Shown piece after piece: positions 28,696-34,403 of a DNA stretch of 34,403 nt (position 1 is the stretch's first letter; every line of letters begins with the position of its first letter). The translations under genes and the position numbers were made by a program. The notes under the pieces were generated by a model that worked only from the letters and a program-made list of their open reading frames with translations, searched no databases and had not been told where the DNA came from. This DNA comes from Acidobacteriota bacterium (lineage in GTDB: Bacteria; Acidobacteriota; Vicinamibacteria; Vicinamibacterales; UBA8438): positions 1 through 34,403 of the forward strand of contig DQNS01000002.1 of NCBI GenBank assembly GCA_015659035.1, read 5' to 3'.

Positions 28696-30162
28696 TTACA
28701 CCCGGGTCGGCGCGGCGGGTGTGGCCGGAGCGGCCAGCACCGGCATCGGCTCCGCCACGGTCACGGTCGTCGCGCGCTGCTTCTTGCGCATCTGCCGCAG
28801 TCGGTCGTGACCGAGCGCGTTCTGGAGCAGCGGCAGATAGAACACGCCGTCACCGCGCACCGACACGCGGTCGTCGGAGACCGCGACCCACCCGAGATCC
28901 CCGAACGCGTCCCAGACGGCGGCGTGCTCCTCGACGACATCGAGACCGAAAAACCGCCGATACGCTGCCCGGTCGACCGCGAGCCCCTGTAGCTCCTGGA
29001 AGAGGAGGTGCAGCCGCAGGTCGGCGTGTGCGTAGTGGAAGCCGCGCATGACCGGGAAGCGGTGCTCGCGGATGCAACGGAAGTAGTCGTCAATTCGCAC
29101 CTGGTTCATGAACGCCCAGCCGGGCGACTGCGGTGTGCCAAAGAAGAACGAGATCCCGGCGTATCCCCATCCCCAGGCGTCGAACCCGATCGGGCCATTC
29201 TCATCGGACTGGAACGGCCTGCGAAACAGCTCTTCGTAGAGATACGAGCTGGGCAGGTCTGCATCTCGCCGCTCGAAGTCATAGGCCGTGACCTGGGTGT
29301 AGCCGCAGGCCTCGAGCACCGCTTTCCCGATGCGATACATCTCGAGGTTCTCTTCGGTCGACGGCAACTCGTCACGGCGGTTACGCGAGAAGTCGGTCCG
29401 CCCGGCGACGTTGAGCTCGTAGTGGGTGATGTGGTTGACACCGGTGGCCGCGATCGCCTCGAGGTCGCGGACCATCCGCTCGATTGTCTGTTTCGGCCAG
29501 CCGAAGATCAGGTCGACACTGGCCGGCAGTCCGAGCGCCTCGCACCACTCGAGCGTCTGGAACACCTGGTCGGCGTGTTGCTTGCGGCCGCTGGCCTTGA
29601 TCAGCTCGTCGTCGAGCACCTGGACCCCCATGCTGATCCGCGTCATGCCGCTCTGCTTCATCGCCAGCAGCTTGTCGTGGCTGAAGGTCTGGGGGATACC
29701 CTCGAGGGTGACCTCGATCTGTGGCGGGATGTCGAACACCCCGCGCACGATGTCCATCAGGCGCGCGTACTGGTCCGCCTTGTACAGGTTCGCCGTGCCG
29801 CCACCGAAGTAGATGCTGGCCAGCCTGGCGCCGGCGAAGTGGTCGCGGAACATGTCGCCTTCGCGCTCGAGATACTCTAGATACTCGTCGAGCTGCCGGC
29901 GGCCGGTGTAGATCTCGCTGGGAAACAGGCAGAACCCGCACCGGTCCGGTTCGGTCGGCAGACAGTACGGGGTGCCGACGTAGAGATTGACCTGCTTGGG
30001 GATCTCCTGGTTCGCGTGCGCGCGGGTGCGCAGCACCTCGTCCATCGCGATGTCCAGCTTGAGCCAGTGCGTGGGGGACGGGTGGCCGTGGAGCACCTTG
30101 TTGCTCTGGCGGCGCCGCCGGTGCTTCTCCACGAAGGCGTGAACCGCCTGCACGTCGCGCAT
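28696..30162 (-). CDS. HemN-like radical SAM protein with CX7CX2C cluster motif
   Basis: A 488-residue protein with the HemN/HemW layout: radical SAM TIM barrel (SIYFGGGTANLY, the GGGT SAM motif; VTLEGIPQTF; RISMGVQVLDD; VDLIFGWPKQT) and a C-terminal HemN-type domain (RLHLLFQELQGLAVDRAAYR). The cluster-binding motif is Cys67-x7-Cys75-x2-Cys78 (YCLPTEPDRCGFC) instead of the canonical CX3CX2C: four extra residues in the first loop. It is too divergent to call coproporphyrinogen dehydrogenase. The Ala/Pro-rich C-terminal tail is probably disordered. A TTGACA promoter lies upstream. No heme genes are near; the substrate is unknown. Confidence 0.85.
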   Translation of the reverse strand: MRDVQAVHAFVEKHRRRRQSNKVLHGHPSPTHWLKLDIAMDEVLRTRAHANQEIPKQVNLYVGTPYCLPTEPDRCGFCLFPSEIYTGRRQLDEYLEYLEREGDMFRDHFAGARLASIYFGGGTANLYKADQYARLMDIVRGVFDIPPQIEVTLEGIPQTFSHDKLLAMKQSGMTRISMGVQVLDDELIKASGRKQHADQVFQTLEWCEALGLPASVDLIFGWPKQTIERMVRDLEAIAATGVNHITHYELNVAGRTDFSRNRRDELPSTEENLEMYRIGKAVLEACGYTQVTAYDFERRDADLPSSYLYEELFRRPFQSDENGPIGFDAWGWGYAGISFFFGTPQSPGWAFMNQVRIDDYFRCIREHRFPVMRGFHYAHADLRLHLLFQELQGLAVDRAAYRRFFGLDVVEEHAAVWDAFGDLGWVAVSDDRVSVRGDGVFYLPLLQNALGHDRLRQMRKKQRATTVTVAEPMPVLAAPATPAAPTRV

Positions 30163-30241
30163 GTGAGGGACCGGTCGCTCTGGCGATAGTGATGACGCTC
30201 TGGTATTCGGACGGCGCTCGCACCAACCGTGTGAACCTTGG

Positions 30242-30271
30242 ATTGTCGGACCGGACGGCGCAGCTTGTCAA
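30242..30271 (-). promoter_or_regulatory. Promoter of the radical SAM gene
   Basis: On the minus strand a perfect TTGACA (30266-30271) is followed after 18 bases by GACAAT (30242-30247). Predicted transcription start is near 30235, giving a leader of about 70 bases before the ATG at 30162. It lies in the 137-base gap after the M1 peptidase gene. Confidence 0.5.
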
Positions 30272-30299
30272 CCTAACTCGACCCTGCCACGCGCTCGGG

Positions 30300-32894
30300 T
30301 TATCGGATCTTCGCCAGGATCGCGTGCCGGTAGTTGAACTCGACGCGCGTGGGCCGCGCCGGGAGCGCCAGCTCGACCATCACCTCATCGGCGTCAACCC
30401 AGATCCGGTATGTCATCGGCGGGTGGTCATCGAAGGTGAGCCGGATCGGTACCGGCATCTTGAAGCCGTCAGAGACGTCGTCCTGCCGGATCCGGCCGTG
30501 CAAGACAAACGGTGACCGGCTGTCGACGACCGGGCTCACCTTCAGGTCCGGCCGGTAGGTCGGCACCTCCACGCCATAGACCCACTGGTCGAAGAACCAG
30601 TCCATCGGCTCGCCGAACGCACGCGTGACCGCCGCTTCGAATGACCGGGTCGACATGATGCCGCCCACATGGTCGGCGGCGTAGGTGCGCATCAGCTCTC
30701 TGAACCGCTCGTCGGTGCCGGTGGCCGGGTCGAGCAGCATCGACCGGAGCATGTGCAGCACGTAGGCGCCCTTTTCGTAGACCAGGACGCGATAGTCGAA
30801 CGGCGTCTCGGTGGAGTTGAGCCGGTAGCCGACCACGAGCGCCCCCGAGTCGTGTCCGTCGCTCTGGCGCAGGAGCTCCGGGCGAAACCCGTAGTGGCGA
30901 AGCCCGATCCCCTGGCCGACGTGTCCTTCGCCAAGCACGTCGAGCCGCCAGGCGTCGAGCATGTCGACGAACTCGTCCACATCCTCGAGCCCGAGAAGTG
31001 TGTAGAGCGCCGCGGCATATTGCGCAAACCCTTCGGTCATCCACTGATCACGGTAGCTCTCCCAGTCGATGGCCGCGCCCCACCATTGATGCGCCACCTC
31101 GTGCGCCCGGAACAGCTCCGCTTCGCCCGTGTGCATGTCGCCGAACGTCGCATACGACAGCAGCAGGAGACCCGGGAACGCCTGACCGCTCTGCGTGGGG
31201 GTCTCGGAGACGTGCAGCGATTCGAACGGAAACGGTCCGAAGTACTCGGTGAAGAGGCGGATCGCATCAGTGAGGTCGCCGACCGTCTTCTCGCGGTTGC
31301 CGGGTGCGAAGCCAAGGTGGTTGTCGTTGCCGTAGACCGTCACGGCGGGCGGCGCGTCCCGCTCGACCTCGGTCACGTCGAACTGTCCGAAGTGGAACGC
31401 CATGCTGCGCACCGGTTCGCTCGTGACCCACCGCATGATGCGGGTGTCGTCCTCCACGCGCTCCTCGGTCAGCGTGCCGGCGCTGACAACCCGATACCGC
31501 TCGGGCACGCGAAACGCCAGATCGAGCCGGGTGCGGGCGTCGGGGTGTTGCGGGCGCCAGAACAACCTGTCCTTGAGCAGGAAGTCGCTGAGCTGGGGGA
31601 TCCGCTTGACGAGCTTGCCCTCATAGGCCAGCTCGAGGATGAAGCGCTCGCCCGTCGCCACCGTGCGTGGCAGCGTCACCGTGACCCACGGCTCGAACCT
31701 GTCGTCTTGCAGACCGCGGCCGTGCCGCTCCTGCACGAAGTAGATCCGCTCGCCCCTCAGCGCGACCGGCTCGTCCGGCGCGGGGTCAGGGGTGGTCTGG
31801 TCCCCGTCCGGGGGCGCCAGCAGGGGGGCATCGGGCGCGCCGCCGGTCATGTCGGGCCGCCAGCGCGCGTCGGTGACCTCGAGCAGCGGGCTGATCAGCA
31901 ACCGCAGCCCTCGTGTCGGTTCGAGCGGCTCGATGAGCAGCGCCGCGGCGCCAAGGGTGTCGCCGTTGCGCTCGAGTGCGAGATCCACCTGGGCGCGTGG
32001 CACCTCGACGCGCGCCGCCCACCCTTCTCGGTCCGGCACGATGGGGCGGGCCGGCAGTCCGAGCGCAATGCCGGTCACCTCGTCGTCGTCGAGCGAGTCG
32101 GGGTCGACGGCGAACCCGTCGAGCACCGCGTCCCGGTGGGCAGGCCCGTAGTCGCTCAGGATGTCGAAGCTCATCCAGACGTCGACCGTTCGCCGGGCCC
32201 GGTCGTACCGGGACAGCCGCACCTCTTCGAGCTCGTTGGGTTCGACCTCGATCGTCAGCCACCCGTGATCCTTGCTGTCGATGTCTGCCAGCACATAGGT
32301 CCGGCCAGGCGGGAGCGTGCCCGCCTGGCGTCGCAGCAGGTCCTCGAGCACGCGGCTGTCCGGGTTGATCAGCTGCCGGTTGAGTCGGTCCCTGCGCCGG
32401 TCTTCCAGCAGGTCGTTGGCTTTGTCGGTGTCCCGCTCTGGTGCCGGTGTGGTCAGCGCGCGCAGTCGGTCGGCCGTGTGGTCAGTGAATCGCAGAAATA
32501 ACCGATCGAACGCTTCCTCGAGGTGATGCTCATCCGACAGTTTCTCGAGCTGGTGGTGCTCGATAGCATCTGGCGGGTACGCGCGTACGAGTCCGTCCCC
32601 CAGGAACACCGCCGTCGACACGACGCCGTCGATCTCGGGGGCGAGATACAGGTGGCCGTCCCGCAGCTCGACCTCGAACCGGTCGATTCGCAGGCGGCCA
32701 TCGCGAATGTGCCCGGCGTGCGTGACCTCGGCCTCGCGGAGCTCGTCGTAGAGCGGCGGGGGACCGAGCCCCTCGTCATCATCCTGGGCGGACAAACCGG
32801 CGAGCGTCGTCGCCTGCGGGGCGAATCCAAGCCACAGGGTGGCCAGGAGGGCGCCGCCGATGACGCGGAGGACGACACCGCGGGCTGGGTGCAT
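30300..32894 (-). CDS. Secreted M1-type zinc metallopeptidase
   Basis: An 864-residue protein with a signal peptide (RGVVLRVIGGALLATLWLGF, cleavage near residue 35). The gluzincin motif HEVAHQWWG (His598, Glu599, His602) and the third ligand Glu621 (WMTEGFAQY) give HEXXH-x18-E as in M1 aminopeptidases. The GXMEN exopeptidase motif is not seen; at its place is SGQAFPGLLLLSY. The first ~330 residues are a large extra beta-rich region before the M1 saddle domain. A C-terminal domain ends VEFNYRHAILAKIR. It probably trims peptides in the periplasm. I chose ATG 32894, since the 11 residues upstream precede the signal peptide. A REP-like palindrome precedes it. Confidence 0.88.
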   Translation of the reverse strand: MHPARGVVLRVIGGALLATLWLGFAPQATTLAGLSAQDDDEGLGPPPLYDELREAEVTHAGHIRDGRLRIDRFEVELRDGHLYLAPEIDGVVSTAVFLGDGLVRAYPPDAIEHHQLEKLSDEHHLEEAFDRLFLRFTDHTADRLRALTTPAPERDTDKANDLLEDRRRDRLNRQLINPDSRVLEDLLRRQAGTLPPGRTYVLADIDSKDHGWLTIEVEPNELEEVRLSRYDRARRTVDVWMSFDILSDYGPAHRDAVLDGFAVDPDSLDDDEVTGIALGLPARPIVPDREGWAARVEVPRAQVDLALERNGDTLGAAALLIEPLEPTRGLRLLISPLLEVTDARWRPDMTGGAPDAPLLAPPDGDQTTPDPAPDEPVALRGERIYFVQERHGRGLQDDRFEPWVTVTLPRTVATGERFILELAYEGKLVKRIPQLSDFLLKDRLFWRPQHPDARTRLDLAFRVPERYRVVSAGTLTEERVEDDTRIMRWVTSEPVRSMAFHFGQFDVTEVERDAPPAVTVYGNDNHLGFAPGNREKTVGDLTDAIRLFTEYFGPFPFESLHVSETPTQSGQAFPGLLLLSYATFGDMHTGEAELFRAHEVAHQWWGAAIDWESYRDQWMTEGFAQYAAALYTLLGLEDVDEFVDMLDAWRLDVLGEGHVGQGIGLRHYGFRPELLRQSDGHDSGALVVGYRLNSTETPFDYRVLVYEKGAYVLHMLRSMLLDPATGTDERFRELMRTYAADHVGGIMSTRSFEAAVTRAFGEPMDWFFDQWVYGVEVPTYRPDLKVSPVVDSRSPFVLHGRIRQDDVSDGFKMPVPIRLTFDDHPPMTYRIWVDADEVMVELALPARPTRVEFNYRHAILAKIR

Positions 32895-32929
32895 GGCGGT
32901 CAGCTTATCACCAAGCAGGTCGCCCAAAA

Positions 32930-32981
32930 GCGCTCCCGTTTCTCCCTCTCCCTCTGGGAGAGGGAGAGGGAGAGGGCACGG
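32930..32981. repeat. REP-like repeat family D, perfect hairpin copy
   Basis: GCGCTCCCGTTTCTCCCTCT starts the copy. TCTCCCTCTCCC (32941-32952) pairs fully with GGGAGAGGGAGA (32956-32967) over a 3-base loop, and further AGGGAGAGGG units follow. It lies between the divergent M1 and aldo/keto reductase genes, in a 192-base gap with no gene. Confidence 0.7.
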
Positions 32982-33086
32982 GCAGTTTCGGGGTGTGCGC
33001 CGCCATCACGAGTTGGGGCGTCCATCTGATGGGCATCGTGTCAACATACCAGCGGACGGCGGTGTCGCCACGATGTGGATGGCTCC

Positions 33087-33944
33087 ATGATCGAAACACG
33101 GGAGTTCGGCCGGACCGGTGTGCAGGTGCCGGTGATCGGACAGGGGACCTGGAACGTTGGGGACGACCCCTCGTCCGAGGCGCGCGAGGTCAAGGCGCTG
33201 CGGGTGGGGCTCGATCTGGGTCTGACGCATATCGACACCGCCGAGATGTATGGCGACGGTCGGTCCGAGCAGGTCGTGGGGCGTGCGATCGCCGGCCGCC
33301 GCGACGAGGTCTTTCTCGTCACCAAGGTGCTGCCCTCGAACGCGTCCCATCAGGGCACGGTCCGGGCCTGCGAGCAGAGCCTGCGGCGGCTCGGCACCGA
33401 TCGTCTCGACCTGTATCTGCTGCACTGGCCGGGCGGGCAACACCCACTCGCCGAGACGATGGGCGCGTTCGAAGCGTTGGTCGCGGCCGGCAAGATCCGG
33501 TTCATCGGCGTCAGCAACTTCACCCTCGACGAGCTGCGCGTCGCGCAGCAGTGCCTGAGCACCGAGCGGATCGCCTGCAATCAGGTGCTGTATCACATGG
33601 CCTCGCGTGGGGTCGAGACCGAGGTCCTGGCGTTCTGTCGGCGGGAAGGGATGGCGGTGGTCGCGTACTCGCCGTTCGCCCAAGGGGCGTTTCCGCCACG
33701 CGACGGTCGCCGGCGGGAGGTGCTGGAGACGATTGCCGAGGCCCACGGCAAGACGATGAGCCAGGTGGCGCTGCGTTTCCTGACGCGCGAGGACGGACTG
33801 TTCGCGATCCCGAAGGCGGTCCGGGTCGAGCACGTACGCGAGAACGCGGGTGGTGCAGGGTGGGCGCTCTCGCCCTCGGCCCTCGCCACGATACACCAGG
33901 CGTTTCCGGTGCCGCCGCCCGGGACGCCGCTCGACACGGCCTGA
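33087..33944 (+). CDS. Aldo/keto reductase
   Basis: A 285-residue AKR of standard length. The tetrad is visible: Asp and Tyr in HIDTAEMYGDGRSE, Lys in LVTKVLPSN and His in LYLLHWPGG. NADPH-binding motifs follow: FIGVSNF, CNQVLYH, VAYSPFAQG and FAIPKAVRVEHVREN. It would reduce an aldehyde or ketone with NADPH in the cytoplasm. It belongs to the general bacterial YeaE/2,5-diketogluconate-reductase-like group; the substrate is unknown. I chose ATG 33087 (MIETREFGRTG, the family start) over 33075. The next feature is a hairpin and then a tRNA fragment. Confidence 0.9.
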   Translation: MIETREFGRTGVQVPVIGQGTWNVGDDPSSEAREVKALRVGLDLGLTHIDTAEMYGDGRSEQVVGRAIAGRRDEVFLVTKVLPSNASHQGTVRACEQSLRRLGTDRLDLYLLHWPGGQHPLAETMGAFEALVAAGKIRFIGVSNFTLDELRVAQQCLSTERIACNQVLYHMASRGVETEVLAFCRREGMAVVAYSPFAQGAFPPRDGRRREVLETIAEAHGKTMSQVALRFLTREDGLFAIPKAVRVEHVRENAGGAGWALSPSALATIHQAFPVPPPGTPLDTA

Positions 33945-33980
33945 ATGGGGCCACCAATCGAACGACAGGACGCGTGCTGT

Positions 33981-34041
33981 CAGCCTTCGCCTTGTGGCCT
34001 GCCAACCGAAGCTCGCAGGGCCTTCTGGCGAGCGAAGGCTG
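33981..34041. repeat. Inverted repeat touching the tRNA fragment, family C
   Basis: CAGCCTTCGC (33981-33990) and GCGAAGGCTG (34032-34041) are perfect complements over a 41-base GC-rich loop (CTTGTGGCCTGCCAACCGAA and on). The motif resembles the TTCGCC/GAAGGC repeat at 28575. It follows the reductase stop and its right arm overlaps the encoded CCA end of the tRNA fragment. Bases 33945-33980 show nothing else. Confidence 0.55.
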
Positions 34042-34100
34042 GTGCGGAAGGGGGGATTTGAACCCCTATGAGCCATTGGCTCGCTAGCCCCTCAAGCTAG
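34040..34100 (-). tRNA. tRNA-Leu(GAG), 3' half only; probable attachment-site remnant
   Basis: On the minus strand: CTAGC-TTGAGGG-GCTAG (anticodon stem and loop, anticodon GAG), a class II long variable arm GAGCC-AAT-GGCTC, the T arm AGGGG-TTCAAAT-CCCCC, acceptor strand CTTCCGC, then A and an encoded CCA. The 5' half (expected GCGGAAG, the D arm with GG) is absent: the 27 bases upstream bear no resemblance. Homology starts exactly at the anticodon stem, the usual crossover zone of tyrosine-recombinase integration. A complete tRNA-Leu should lie further right if an integrated element is present. Confidence 0.8.
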
Positions 34101-34110
34101 TGCAATCAGG

Positions 34111-34170
34111 GGTCAGGAGAGATCACACCGCGTCTTTACGCACGAAACTGTGCAGGAGAGGTCAGGAGAG
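34111..34170 (+). repeat. Direct repeats beside the tRNA fragment
   Basis: GGTCAGGAGAG occurs at 34111-34121 and 34160-34170, with a partial copy TGCAGGAGAG at 34151. They lie just inside the presumed element end and could be integrase arm-type sites or extra ribosome-site-like purine tracts. Confidence 0.45.
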
Positions 34171-34403
34171 TGCGGCTGAGAGGCCTCTTCGACCTCGAGG
34201 TCACCCTTGCCCGCGTTGGCGCTCAACTGGAGCGGCGCTACCAGCGGTCTCAGCGTGTCGTCTCCACGGAAATGGTGTGGGTGATCGACGAGCGGCTAGT
34301 GGCACGGCTGGAGTACGTGCCCTTGGAGGAGGGTCTTGCCGAGGTGACCTGGGACGAGGATTGCGTGTCGATCCACTCTCATGGCCTGTCGCGCGGTGAG
34401 GCC
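34170..34403 (+). CDS. Unrecognised protein, 5' part; possible cargo of an integrated element
   Basis: A frame of 78 codons opens at GTG 34170 and runs off the right edge. It reads VRLRGLFDLEVTLARVGAQL, ERRYQRSQRVVSTEMVWVID, ERLVARLEYVPLEEGLAEVT, WDEDCVSIHS. The amphipathic, charged composition looks genuinely coded. The first conventional start is this GTG, with AGGAG only a base or two away, so ATG 34272 is an alternative. No signal peptide or membrane segment. I do not recognise a family. Its position directly after the tRNA fragment suggests it may be the first gene of the element. Confidence 0.5.
   Translation, partial: MRLRGLFDLEVTLARVGAQLERRYQRSQRVVSTEMVWVIDERLVARLEYVPLEEGLAEVTWDEDCVSIHSHGLSRGEA

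Noticed and set aside
30669-32501. 610-codon plus-strand frame
   Set aside because: Antisense to the M1 peptidase, which has HEXXH-x18-E and a signal peptide.
34040-34127. A complete tRNA-Leu gene
   Set aside because: The upstream 27 bases cannot form the acceptor 5' strand or D arm, so only the 3' half is present.

Overview
The window is GC-rich bacterial DNA carrying about 30 real genes on both strands. A C-terminal-Phe outer-membrane beta-barrel, several signal peptides and a lipoprotein signal point to a diderm host. The mix of catabolic enzymes, TPR proteins, M1/M16 peptidases and many short dispersed intergenic repeats resembles Acidobacteriota (Vicinamibacteria-like). That placement rests on family resemblance only. 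I see no phage structural genes, no CRISPR array and no rRNA. The only tRNA signal is a 3'-half fragment near the right end.

Layout. 1-9.2 kb: a truncated secreted protein, an outer-membrane barrel, a membrane-anchored esterase, a secreted TPR protein, a ribokinase, a two-domain acetyltransferase, an acyl-CoA dehydrogenase, a secreted protein of unknown function and a YjbQ protein. Between them lie a decayed coding stretch (5379-5702) and the last codons of a lost ABC-transporter ATPase (6846-6938). 9.4-13.4 kb: a tight three-gene unit of two M16 peptidases (one with the zinc site, one without) and a zinc-type dehydrogenase, then a small membrane protein. 13.5-20.1 kb: mostly minus strand, with an ABHD18-like hydrolase, a translationally coupled amidase with a small upstream partner, a FAD-dependent oxidoreductase, an SRPBCC protein and a NamZ/DUF1343 protein, plus one plus-strand rhodanese.

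20.4-28.6 kb: seven plus-strand genes: an orphan Dam-type methylase, acyl-CoA dehydrogenase, CaiB/BaiF CoA-transferase, MaoC-type hydratase, amidohydrolase lipoprotein, MmgE/PrpD protein and CitE-like lyase. CoA-transferase + hydratase + CitE lyase is the enzyme set used to activate, hydrate and cleave C5 dicarboxylates (mesaconate, itaconate, citramalate) to acetyl-CoA and pyruvate. MmgE/PrpD and the dehydrogenase could feed it. I treat this as a candidate pathway, with substrate unproven.

28.7-34.4 kb: a HemN-like radical SAM protein with unusual cysteine spacing, a secreted M1-type metallopeptidase and an aldo/keto reductase, then the 3' half of a tRNA-Leu(GAG) gene with no 5' half. That fragment looks like the chromosomal end of an integrated element whose body would lie to the right. 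A truncated unrecognised gene starts just inside it.

Repeats are the most distinctive non-coding feature. Family A is a MITE-like 130-176 bp element with imperfect terminal inverted repeats (four near-full copies, two tails). Family B is a purine-rich (GTCAGAA-like) tandem array with hairpins that fills every gap from the CoA-transferase to the CitE gene. Family C is a set of GC-rich hairpins at gene ends, and family D a REP-like CTCCC/GGGAG palindrome. Several genes appear to have a -10 box only 6-9 bases before the start codon, suggesting leaderless mRNAs.
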